Assembly (NCBI GenBank): GCA_035495555.1
Contig: DATJFQ010000079.1
Location: forward strand, 1-64,000
Length of the DNA: 64,000 nucleotides
Reading direction: 5' to 3'
Source: DATJFQ01 sp035495555
Lineage (GTDB): Bacteria; Acidobacteriota; Vicinamibacteria; Vicinamibacterales; 2-12-FULL-66-21
The notes under the pieces were generated by a model. The model was not told the DNA's origin, searched no databases, and saw only the letters and a list, made by a program, of their open reading frames with translations. Numbering within the stretch: the stretch's first letter is position 1; every line of letters starts with the position of its first letter. Of the stretch, positions 57,167 through 64,000 are shown piece by piece. The translations under genes were made by a program, and so were the position numbers.

Positions 57167-57276
57167 AGTGTGTAATCGAACGACCGGGGTCTGACCCCGT
57201 CCCTCGCTTTTCCGCGAGTGTGTAATCCGACGGATGGGGTCAGACCCCGTCCGTCGCGTTTCCGGGGTCTGACCCC
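57167..57276. repeat. 50-bp tandem repeat carrying the GGGGTCWGACCCC palindrome, three copies
   Basis: AGTGTGTAATC starts at 57167 and again at 57217, so the unit is 50 bp. The perfect or near-perfect 13-bp palindrome GGGGTC(T/A)GACCCC occurs at 57186-57198, 57236-57248 and 57264-57276. The middle copy extends into a hairpin with arms CGACGGA/TCCGTCG (57228-57256). It fills the gap between convergent genes (M14 and S10), as the other arrays do, but the sequence is unrelated. Confidence 0.85.
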
Positions 57277-57284
57277 ACACGGGA

Positions 57285-58853
57285 TCAGCTGCCAGAGGTC
57301 TTTTTGATGAATGCCACCACGTTGTCGTGCAGCTCCTTCAGCGACGGCAGGTGCGCGTACACCATGTGGCCGGATTCGTAATAGTGATACTCGACGTTCT
57401 GCTGCAGCGCTGACGGAATCGGCAGGTGGTGCAGCTCGAACCACCCTTCGTAGTACGGCGTCGACACATCGTAGTAGCCGCCGTTCACCATCACTTTGAG
57501 GTCCGGGTTGCGCTTCATTGCCGTGGCCAGATCGGGCAGTACGTTGGGCAGCGCGATCAATGGCCGCGGGGCGCCGGGCGCCTGGTGTTTATAGTCCCAG
57601 CTTCCGTACACGTCGATCTCCGGCTTGTACGGTGTATCGCCCGCATAATTCAGCGACTGGCGCACGTAGCTGTTGAACGCGCCCACGTACGCTGAGCTGA
57701 TCGCCGCCGACTGCGGATCGTACTGGCTGACCTTGCTCAGCGGATCGAGCGTCGCGCCGGTGAACCGCGTATCGAGCGTGCCCGTCGTCAGATCTTCCGG
57801 CGACAGTAATTCCTTCTGAAACGCGCCGTACTCGATGCGCAGGTTGGCCTTGACCAGATACGAGACCGGCAGGCCCGTGTACTGGTGCAGCTTCTCGGCG
57901 ATCGCCTGCTTCCCTTCGGCCGCGAGGCTGTTTCCCTGCTGCAACGCGAGCGCGTAGTCGGTCGTCGCGAACCTCTCCACTTCGTCGAGCAGCGGGCGTA
58001 GCGCCGCCGGCTGATTCGGCAGCTTGTGGTGATACCACGCCGTTGCGGTGTAGGTGGGCAGAGACACCTCGTACGGCTCGTCGATCCCGGGATTCAGCTC
58101 GGGGTCGTCCGGCATCAGGTCCCAGTTCAGGATGCACGAGAGCAGCATCACGCCGTTCAGATCGACGTCCTCGTCCGCCAGCGCAAGCGCCAGCCCCGCC
58201 CCGCGCATCGTTCCGTAACTTTCACCGAAGACGTACTTCGGCGAATTCCACCGCTTGTACCTGGACAAAAAATCGCCGATGAACACGGCAAAGGCGTGGA
58301 TGTCCTGGTCGACGCCGTAGAAGGCCTGCTCTTTGTCCTTGCCGGCAATGCGTCCGAAGCCCGTTCCGGGCGCGTCGACGAACACGAGGTCGCTTGCATC
58401 GAGAAGCGTCTGATCGTTGTCGACGAGCTGATATGGCGCCGCGGGCGTATGCGCGTGATCCGCGGTGACGACGCGCTTGGGTCCAAAGGCCCCCATGTGC
58501 AGCCACACGGTGGAGGAACCAGGACCTCCGTTGAACAGGAACGTCAGCGGCCGTTTCGCCGCGTCAGCCCCCTTCTTGAAATACGCCACGTACGACATCG
58601 TCGCCACGGCAGCCGGATTGTCCTTGTCGTCGCGCGGCGCCGCGTCGTCCCAGCGCTTCGGGTGCACGACGAGCGTTCCCAGCGTCGTCTGATAGTCAAC
58701 GGCGCCCGCCGCCGTGCGCACCGAGCCTTCACTCGTGACGGTGATCGGCTTGAGGTCAGGTTCGGCCGGAGGCGGGCTTCCGGTTTGCTGCTGTTGCAGA
58801 GCAACCGGAGCGCAGACCCAGGCCAGGATGAACGCGGCGACGAATCGGGTCAT
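57285..58853 (-). CDS. Exported S10-family serine carboxypeptidase
   Basis: 522 residues with a signal peptide (MTRFVAAFILAWVCAPVALQ). The S10 triad is visible: oxyanion NGGPGSS at 108-114, nucleophile Ser212 in FGESYGTMRG, an Asp in VNGGYYDVSTP, and His in YESGHMVYAHLPS. Characterised family members are acid-active carboxypeptidases. Its ATG overlaps the M24 stop codon by four bases (ATGA), so both peptidases are made from one message. Confidence 0.93.
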   Translation of the reverse strand: MTRFVAAFILAWVCAPVALQQQQTGSPPPAEPDLKPITVTSEGSVRTAAGAVDYQTTLGTLVVHPKRWDDAAPRDDKDNPAAVATMSYVAYFKKGADAAKRPLTFLFNGGPGSSTVWLHMGAFGPKRVVTADHAHTPAAPYQLVDNDQTLLDASDLVFVDAPGTGFGRIAGKDKEQAFYGVDQDIHAFAVFIGDFLSRYKRWNSPKYVFGESYGTMRGAGLALALADEDVDLNGVMLLSCILNWDLMPDDPELNPGIDEPYEVSLPTYTATAWYHHKLPNQPAALRPLLDEVERFATTDYALALQQGNSLAAEGKQAIAEKLHQYTGLPVSYLVKANLRIEYGAFQKELLSPEDLTTGTLDTRFTGATLDPLSKVSQYDPQSAAISSAYVGAFNSYVRQSLNYAGDTPYKPEIDVYGSWDYKHQAPGAPRPLIALPNVLPDLATAMKRNPDLKVMVNGGYYDVSTPYYEGWFELHHLPIPSALQQNVEYHYYESGHMVYAHLPSLKELHDNVVAFIKKTSGS

Positions 58854-60322
58854 CGTTTCCTCAGCGACACGGCCCCGCCGCCACCCGTTCCAGCCGCGTC
58901 GCTCAAGCCATGTCGAACCATTGTCTTTTCGATGGCCTCGATCTCAATCGGGACGAAGTGAGAGAGGTTCTCGTACCCCGTGTTGGTGATGAGAATCATG
59001 TCCTCGAGGCGCAGTCCGAGGTGCTCCTCCTCGATGCGCATCTGCGGCTCGATCGTGAAGATGCGGCCGGGTTCGAACGTCGGCGCCTGCAGGCCGCCCG
59101 GATCGTGGACCTCGAGGCCAACGTTGTGGCCCAGGCTGTTCGCCTCCTTGCGCGAGCGGAACCCCTCGACGAATGTCACCGCTGCGCGTTTGACGTGGTC
59201 GTCTGTGAACGGGTAAGACGCCATGATCGCGTCCATCTTCTCGACCGCAGCGTGGATCGCGTCGATGGGACGCTCGTGCACTTTGATCGACGTCATGAGC
59301 GCCTGATACAGCTCGAGGTAGATGCCGTAGAACTCGCGCTGGCGCGCCGTGAACGTGCCGTTTGCCGGGAACACGCGCGTCACGTCCGACTGGTAGTACT
59401 TGTAGTCGGGCGCGTAGTCGAACTGAACGAGGTCGCCGTCGTGCAGCACGGCCGTGTTCCGGTTGTAGTGGGTGTAGTACGTATTGGGGCCGGCGGCAAT
59501 CAGTGCGAAATACGCGGGGCCCAGCGCACCGAGTTTCTTGAACACGTATTCGGCGTCCGCCTGCAATTCGTATTCGTGCATGCCGGGCCGTGCATCGCGC
59601 ATGGCCGCGATAATCCCTTCCCCGGCAATGCGGGTGGCCTGCCGAATCACCTCGATCTCGCGAGGGCTCTTGATGGCGCGGAGCGCATTCAGCAGCGGGT
59701 CGAGATTCCTGATCTCCGACTGCGGAGCCGCGGCTTTCAACTTCTCGATGAACGCGGCTTCCCGCGAATCACGCCCGTCCCACGGATCGTCCTTGTTCGT
59801 TTTCCAGAACCTCGTGGGATCGCCCTGCGACTGGCTGCCGAGCACCTCTGCGGCGAACGGCGTGTAGATCGTCCGATGGTCACCGGCCAGCGCCGTGATC
59901 GCGGCTGTGAAATCGGCCTCGGGGCGCGCCTCTTCCACGCCGAGCGCGGCTGCGGCCTCGGCACCGGGCGCCAGCGACGGGCCGAACATGCTCGCGTCGC
60001 GGCGCTCGTTTGCCGGCTGCAGATAAACTGTGGTTTTTCTGGACCTGCCGTCGATGATGACTCTGGCGCGGGGTTCCGTGGCGCCGGTCAGATAGAAAAA
60101 CTGGCTGTTCTGTCGAAACGGCATCTCGCCGGGTGGTCCCGGCGTGCCGAGCACGACCGCCACTGCGTCGCCGATTTGCGAGATCAGCTTTGCTCGCCTG
60201 GCGGCGTACTCCTCCGGCGGAAAGATCTCGGTGCCGCGAAAGACCGGCTGTGCGGCCGGCGACGCCAGCAACAGGCCGCCTATCAAGGAGAGTCCGACAA
60301 CCATGCGCACGGCCCGCGGCAT
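58850..60322 (-). CDS. Exported Xaa-Pro aminopeptidase (M24B, aminopeptidase P)
   Basis: 490 residues from ATG 60322, preferred to GTG 60331 because GAGGTGA lies five bases before it. A signal peptide (VRMVVGLSLIGGLLLASPAAQ) leads to the N-terminal creatinase-like domain (PFRQNSQFFYLTGATEPRARVIIDG) and the metal-binding pita-bread domain. Ligands are in VQFDYAPDYKYYQSDVTR (two Asp), SLGHNVGLEVHDP (His), FTIEPQMR and LRLEDMILIT (two Glu). It would remove N-terminal residues next to proline. Promoter TATACT sits at 60353. It is coupled to the S10 gene. Confidence 0.93.
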   Translation of the reverse strand: MPRAVRMVVGLSLIGGLLLASPAAQPVFRGTEIFPPEEYAARRAKLISQIGDAVAVVLGTPGPPGEMPFRQNSQFFYLTGATEPRARVIIDGRSRKTTVYLQPANERRDASMFGPSLAPGAEAAAALGVEEARPEADFTAAITALAGDHRTIYTPFAAEVLGSQSQGDPTRFWKTNKDDPWDGRDSREAAFIEKLKAAAPQSEIRNLDPLLNALRAIKSPREIEVIRQATRIAGEGIIAAMRDARPGMHEYELQADAEYVFKKLGALGPAYFALIAAGPNTYYTHYNRNTAVLHDGDLVQFDYAPDYKYYQSDVTRVFPANGTFTARQREFYGIYLELYQALMTSIKVHERPIDAIHAAVEKMDAIMASYPFTDDHVKRAAVTFVEGFRSRKEANSLGHNVGLEVHDPGGLQAPTFEPGRIFTIEPQMRIEEEHLGLRLEDMILITNTGYENLSHFVPIEIEAIEKTMVRHGLSDAAGTGGGGAVSLRKR

Positions 60323-60352
60323 CCTGTTCACCTCGTCATCTCCGCCGCGCCG

Positions 60353-60358
60353 AGTATA
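60353..60358 (-). promoter_or_regulatory. TATACT -10 box of the M24-S10 operon
   Basis: TATACT on the minus strand, 30 bases before ATG 60322, gives a leader of about 24 bases that contains the GAGGTGA ribosome site. Confidence 0.45.
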
Positions 60359-60376
60359 GAACGAACCTGCGGCGGA

Positions 60377-60850
60377 TCACCGCGCGCGCTTGAGCGCGGC
60401 CATGAACTCCGCGGGCGTCTCCACTCGAAGACCGTGGCGCAGCGCGGCCAGGAAGTGACGGCGGTTATCGGTGACGATGACGCTCGCGCTCGATGCACGG
60501 GCAATCTCCGCGATATGGGCGTCGTACACCCGGCCGCCCGCGGTGCCGTCTCTCGCGACCGCCGATAGCAGATCGCGGCGATGGCCTGCCGGGAGATCCT
60601 GAACCCCCATCCGCGCGAAGATCTCCTCCTCGATCAGCCGGACAGCATCGGCGGGCGTCAGTCGAAATTCCGCGGGCAGCCGCGTCGCGACGGAATAGAA
60701 CTCGAGGCAGCAGTGCCACGCGGTGCCCGGCTCGCGGACGTGCCGTTCCGACGCGGCATGGAGCAGCGACTGCGACGGCGCGCTCTGCGTACCGAAGTCG
60801 ATCAGCCCTGCCAGAAGGACGCTGGTGTCGAGGAACGTCGCTATGGCCAC
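60377..60850 (-). CDS. vapC: PIN-domain ribonuclease toxin, VapC type
   Basis: 157 residues. PIN-domain acids are seen: Asp8 in MAIATFLDTSVLLAGL, Glu in CCLEFYSVATRL, Asp in GGRVYDAHIAEIA and Asp in VIVTDNRRHF. VapC toxins cleave tRNA or rRNA with Mg2+. It overlaps the antitoxin gene by ten bases (ATG inside the VapB 3' end), which is the usual translational coupling. It lies between the M24 peptidase gene and the antitoxin, apparently a recent addition to a peptidase-rich region. Confidence 0.93.
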   Translation of the reverse strand: MAIATFLDTSVLLAGLIDFGTQSAPSQSLLHAASERHVREPGTAWHCCLEFYSVATRLPAEFRLTPADAVRLIEEEIFARMGVQDLPAGHRRDLLSAVARDGTAGGRVYDAHIAEIARASSASVIVTDNRRHFLAALRHGLRVETPAEFMAALKRAR

Positions 60851-61095
60851 CGGTTGCGCTCTTCTTCGATGAGGGCGGCCACGTCGATGTCGCGGCGGGT
60901 CTCAACGGAGGCGGTCGGGCGCGCGACGAGCCGCCTGCCCACGCGCATCAGCCGCGGCGGCGGGGCGACGCGTTCGATCCGGACGCCCGTCTCATCCAAC
61001 GTCACGTCGAGTTCGGCCCCCGGCGTGAAACCGGCGCGGTCGCGGATCGCCGCTGGAATCACCACGCGCCCACCCTTGTCGATGGTTGTACGCAT
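60841..61095 (-). CDS. vapB: AbrB/SpoVT-type antitoxin, VapB
   Basis: 84 residues from ATG 61095. The swapped-hairpin DNA-binding domain is at the N terminus (MRTTIDKGGRVVIPAAIRDRAGFTPGAELDVTL), and the C-terminal segment RRDIDVAALIEEERNRWP is the likely toxin-binding tail. It would repress its own promoter together with VapC. The operator, a perfect 11-bp-arm inverted repeat, lies directly in front of its ATG. There is no room for a ribosome site, so the message is likely leaderless. Confidence 0.93.
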   Translation of the reverse strand: MRTTIDKGGRVVIPAAIRDRAGFTPGAELDVTLDETGVRIERVAPPPRLMRVGRRLVARPTASVETRRDIDVAALIEEERNRWP

Positions 61096-61120
61096 GGCAT
61101 CAGAATACCATTCTGATGCC
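61096..61120 (-). promoter_or_regulatory. Perfect palindromic operator and leaderless promoter of vapBC
   Basis: Arms 61096-61106 and 61110-61120 (GGCATCAGAAT/ATTCTGATGCC) are perfectly complementary around ACC. On the minus strand the same stretch contains TGG-TATTCT (61102-61107), an extended -10 that ends six bases before ATG 61095. So the repressor site and promoter coincide. Confidence 0.7.
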
Positions 61121-61142
61121 CCGCTGTGCAGGGTTCCGCACT

Positions 61143-61262
61143 CCAAGCACGCGCACGCAGGATGCAGCGCCGTCGAATACATGGGTCGTCGGGGCTGAAC
61201 TTCGCGAAGAACGCGCGAAGTTGAGCCTCAGGAGTGACCGGCGCCGGCGTGCGGGTCTTCAT
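61143..61262 (-). pseudogene. N-terminal fragment resembling DUF1801 proteins
   Basis: ATG 61262 reads MKTRTPAPVTPEAQLRAFFAKFSPDDP and then RRRCILRARAW. This resembles the start of DUF1801-type proteins, in which PEAQLRxFxAKF is followed by IRxVRxxLRxR. After about 40 residues the similarity ends near the vapBC operator. The gene seems to have been cut, perhaps when vapBC was inserted. Confidence 0.4.
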
Positions 61263-61284
61263 GCTCGCGTCGCGCCGAGCGATG

Positions 61285-62769
61285 TCAGTTGCGCGCTCCA
61301 CCGCCACGGCGGCCGCCATTGCCGGGCGGCGGCGCGGGCGTGATGTCCACGGGGCGCCCGCCGATGAACACCTGCTTGATGTGCGCCTGCCCGCTGAACA
61401 GATCGCCGTCAACGAGGAGCGCGTTCGCGATCTGCCCTTTCGCCAGCGTGCCGACGCGGTCCGCCGCTCCGGCAATCTTCGCGGCGTTCACGGTCAGCGC
61501 GCGGAGCGCCTGCTGCTCTGTCAGCCCCCCGTCGTGCACGGCGCGCGCGACGTCCTTCACGAAGTCGGCCGGGTTCTGCAGGCCCTCGGACGAGAACGCG
61601 TAGAGCACGCCCGCTTTGTCGAGCGCAGCCGGCACTTTCGGCAGGTTCTGATGCATCCGCTGGACACGCATCGGGACCTCCGCATTCCCGCGCCCGCCGC
61701 GGCCTTCCTCCGCCTGAGGAACGGCCACGCTCAGGATCACTTTCGCGTTCGCGGCCTTCAGATCTGCCGCGGCCTGATCCGCTTCGATCCCGCCGGTGAT
61801 GATTGGATCGAGGTTGAACTCCTTCGCCATCGCGAGCGCGCGGAGGATCTCGCGGAACTCGCCGGCCTCGAACGACACGGGCATGCGCCGGTCGAGGGCC
61901 GGCGCCAACGCGTCGAGGGCGGGCTCGAAGTTCGGGCGCGGCTGGTTCGTGTGGGAGGCCGCCCACGTTCGGGCCGTCTTCTGCCACTGGGCGTCGGAGA
62001 ACGCCTGCCGCACGAACGCAATGTCGCCCAGCAGCGCCGCGGGATAGCCCGGACCGCCGCCACGGCCCGCAAACGTGACGTGCTCCGCCACGGGCGAGGC
62101 GATGACGACTTCCCCGCGCCGGTAGCCCGCCACGCGGCTCACATCGTCGCGGTCCGGCGGCGCGACGACGTTCACGAGGGCACTCGTTCCCCGAAAGAGT
62201 CCGGCTGACGGCACGGCCAGCACGGTCGTAATACCGGCCGCCGCGAGCCGCTGCATGTCAGCGCCTTCGAGTTTCACGTGGCTCGCGGCGTCGAAATCGG
62301 GATTCAGCAGCGCCTCGCGCTTCGCGCGTTCCGCATCGGCCCACGTGGGCGTCGGTGCGCCGTTGCCGCCCCGCCCTCGCCCGCCGCCGCGCCCCTCCGC
62401 CGTCCCCTGTGCGGCCGGATTCGGCGGCGCAGCCGGCATCTCGACCGCGGCGGTGTTCGACATGTCGATCAAGCCGGGATAGACCGTCATGTTCGAGCCG
62501 TCGACGACGACGGCATCGGGGGGGACGGCTGCGCTCGCACCGACAGCGTCGATGAGGCCGTCCCGCATGATGACGGTGCCCTTATCGATGGTCGCGTCCG
62601 CCGTGACAATCTTCGCGCCCTCGATGGCGTACACGGACACGGCTGGCATCTGCCGCGCATCCAGCCGCGCGAACGGCAGCGCGGCCGCCGCGGCGCAGAC
62701 CGCGGCCGCGAGCAGCGAGGAACGGAGCGGCGAGCTCTGACGTCGTGACGGTGACTTCCGAGTCTGCAT
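61285..62769 (-). CDS. Exported amidohydrolase-fold protein lacking metal ligands
   Basis: 494 residues from ATG 62769 with GGAGA upstream. A signal peptide (RSSLLAAAVCAAAAALPFARLDA) precedes the amidohydrolase composite domain: YAIEGAKIVTADATIDKGTVIMRDGLIDAVG, then VYPGLIDMSNTAAVEM where active family members have PGLIDxHxH. Later blocks (MPVSFEAGEFREILRALAMAKEFNLDPIITGG; LYAFSSEGLQN; LRALTVNAAKIAG) also lack the expected His/Asp ligands. There are Gly/Arg-rich inserts (GRGGGRGRGGNGAPTP; GNGGRRGGGARN). So it is a COG1228 imidazolonepropionase-like relative but probably not a metal hydrolase. The sister gene precedes it by ten bases. Confidence 0.8.
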   Translation of the reverse strand: MQTRKSPSRRQSSPLRSSLLAAAVCAAAAALPFARLDARQMPAVSVYAIEGAKIVTADATIDKGTVIMRDGLIDAVGASAAVPPDAVVVDGSNMTVYPGLIDMSNTAAVEMPAAPPNPAAQGTAEGRGGGRGRGGNGAPTPTWADAERAKREALLNPDFDAASHVKLEGADMQRLAAAGITTVLAVPSAGLFRGTSALVNVVAPPDRDDVSRVAGYRRGEVVIASPVAEHVTFAGRGGGPGYPAALLGDIAFVRQAFSDAQWQKTARTWAASHTNQPRPNFEPALDALAPALDRRMPVSFEAGEFREILRALAMAKEFNLDPIITGGIEADQAAADLKAANAKVILSVAVPQAEEGRGGRGNAEVPMRVQRMHQNLPKVPAALDKAGVLYAFSSEGLQNPADFVKDVARAVHDGGLTEQQALRALTVNAAKIAGAADRVGTLAKGQIANALLVDGDLFSGQAHIKQVFIGGRPVDITPAPPPGNGGRRGGGARN

Positions 62770-62779
62770 CTTCGTTCTC

Positions 62780-64000
62780 CTACTGCCGCGCCATGTAACG
62801 TTTGTAGAGTTCGGTCTGCCGCGTATCGAGCGGAACGTCGCGCCCGGCGATGATGACGTGCTCGATGTGCGAGGTGATTTCGAGCGCGTCGCCCTTCTCC
62901 ACGACGAGATTGGCGAGCTTGCCCGGTTCGATGCTGCCGACCTGGCTGTCGACGCCGAGGATGCGTGCCGCGTCGAGCGTCAAGGCGCGGACCGCCGCGT
63001 CATGGTCGAGGCCCCACGCCACCGCGCGCCCCGCCTGGAAGGGGATGTTGCGCGAGAACTGGAACCCGCCGCTCGAGAACGCAAACCGGACCCCCGCCTT
63101 CGCCAGCACGCCAGGCGTTTCGTACGGATATGCGTGGAAGTCGTCCTCCCGCGGCGGCAGCGTGAGCACGCTCGTGAGAATCACGGGGACTCCGTGCGCC
63201 TCGAGGAACTCGGCCGCGCGCTGCGTGTCAGGTCCGCCTCGTACGACGATCCGCACGTGCTCGCGTTCGGCCCACGCGACGGCGTCCCGAATGCCGCGGT
63301 CGGTGTTCGCGTTGACGATGAGCGCCTGCGTGCCGGTGAGGACCGGCAGAAACGGCTCCAGCGACAGATCCACGGGATGCCCGGCAGGCGCCTTCGCATA
63401 CGCCCGAGCGCGTGCGAGCCACCCGTTCAACTCCGCAATCTGGTCCGCCGGATTGGCCGCCGGCGCAGCGCCGCGACCGAACCCGCGTCCGCCGCCTGCG
63501 GCGCCCGGATACGTCATCACGAGGCCGGCGCTGGGCCGAAGCGCCGCTTCCTCCCACGTCCAGCCGTCGAGATCGATGACCGGCAGCGATCCGCTGATGA
63601 CGCCGCCGCCCGGCACGACGCCGACGGTCGTGACCCCCTCAACCCGCGTTACGGCGATCGCGTCTCCGTCCATCCGGATCGCGCGCTGCGTCCGGAGCGC
63701 CTGATTCCAGTCCCCGATTTCCCGCACATCGTCGTAGTTGCGCGGACCAGGCTCGTTCAGGCCGATGTCCGTTCCGGCGTCGATGAAGCCCGGATAGACG
63801 TTCGCTCCGGCCGCGTCGACGATCTTTGCTCCGGAAGGCGGCTGAACGTTCGCGCCCACCGCTTCGATGCGATTGCCCTTGATGACGATGGTGCCGCGAG
63901 GGATGACATCGCCAGAGACGGTGACGATCCGCGCGTTCGTGATCGCCCACGTCGGTCCGTTCGCGTTCGTCGTCACGGTCAGCCGCTCCGCGGAGGCGGG
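62780..64000 (-). CDS. Second amidohydrolase-fold protein, 5' end outside the window
   Basis: At least 407 residues; the frame stays open to base 64000, so a GTG at 63976 is not accepted as the start and a signal peptide is expected beyond. It has the same architecture as its neighbour: WAITNARIVTVSGDVIPRGTIVIKGNRIEAVG and VYPGFIDAGTDIGL, again without HxH, then VEGVTTVGVVPGGGVISGSLPVIDLDGWTWEEAAL, a Gly/Arg insert (GGGRGFGRGAAPAANP), and AVRALTLDAARILGVDSQVGSIEPGKLANLVV. The two form a coupled pair, possibly a heterodimer. Confidence 0.82.
   Translation of the reverse strand, partial: PASAERLTVTTNANGPTWAITNARIVTVSGDVIPRGTIVIKGNRIEAVGANVQPPSGAKIVDAAGANVYPGFIDAGTDIGLNEPGPRNYDDVREIGDWNQALRTQRAIRMDGDAIAVTRVEGVTTVGVVPGGGVISGSLPVIDLDGWTWEEAALRPSAGLVMTYPGAAGGGRGFGRGAAPAANPADQIAELNGWLARARAYAKAPAGHPVDLSLEPFLPVLTGTQALIVNANTDRGIRDAVAWAEREHVRIVVRGGPDTQRAAEFLEAHGVPVILTSVLTLPPREDDFHAYPYETPGVLAKAGVRFAFSSGGFQFSRNIPFQAGRAVAWGLDHDAAVRALTLDAARILGVDSQVGSIEPGKLANLVVEKGDALEITSHIEHVIIAGRDVPLDTRQTELYKRYMARQ

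Noticed and set aside
1..64000. tRNA, rRNA, riboswitch, prophage or IS element
   Set aside because: No TΨC-like arms in cloverleaf context, no rRNA stretches, no known riboswitch core, and no transposase or integrase reading frame were seen.

Overview
This is high-GC bacterial DNA, densely packed with genes on both strands. The best lineage pointer is a PadR-type repressor directly followed by an 868-residue ADOP-type (acidobacterial duplicated orphan permease) MacB/FtsX protein. Secreted BNR-propeller proteins, many exported peptidases, a ToxR-like regulator fused to a TolB-like propeller and a giant Ser/Thr kinase add to this. Together they suggest Acidobacteriota, probably a Vicinamibacteria-like soil or sediment organism. 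I see no rRNA, tRNA, CRISPR, prophage or transposase, so the window looks like ordinary chromosome.

Layout. 1-6.8 kb: 3' part of an M28 peptidase, a cupin, a double-BON protein, then an MFS / GNAT / M20 peptidase / cystathionine beta-synthase-like run. 6.9-10.5 kb: a translationally coupled minor-pilin operon (FimT-, PilV-, PilW- and PilX-like). 10.7-15.8 kb: a SWIB-domain protein, an exported M14 peptidase, a dual-specificity phosphatase and small housekeeping or DUF genes. 15.8-26.2 kb: two large secreted BNR-propeller proteins flanking a membrane protein and an SDR, then PadR-ADOP with a clear promoter and operator. 26.5-30.1 kb: ParB-like protein, carbonic anhydrase, LPG-synthase-type flippase, DUF3052, DUF488 and an unlisted 53-residue ORF. 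30.2-34.5 kb: Ser/Thr kinase with an R/E/A-rich coiled coil built from a 102-bp tandem repeat. 34.5-38.6 kb: outer-membrane-type protein, PEP-mutase/isocitrate-lyase-like enzyme, DinB protein and unknowns.

38.6-43.3 kb is the most unusual part: same-strand genes for an ATP-dependent DNA ligase, an AlkX-type DNA glycosylase, a zinc-ribbon protein, a cupin, a pyrimidine-dimer-glycosylase/DUF1722 fusion and a TudS (DUF523) desulfidase. This reads as a nucleobase-damage cassette. 43.5-48.5 kb: SPFH protein, GH43 enzyme, secreted unknown and ToxR/TolB regulator. 48.6-54.4 kb: Tat-exported amidase, a PAP2 pseudogene, an AlkZ-related protein, a VOC protein, a methyltransferase with a probable frameshift, DinB and a SET-domain protein. 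54.5-64 kb: exported M14, S10 and M24 peptidases, VapBC, and two amidohydrolase-fold proteins without the usual metal ligands.

Taken together, the exported enzymes (M28, M20, two M14, S10, M24, amidase, amidohydrolases, GH43, BNR propellers) point to life on peptides and polysaccharides. Two sequence habits recur. AGTTG-core short tandem repeats sit mainly between convergent genes. Some promoters place a -10 box six bases before ATG, suggesting leaderless transcripts.
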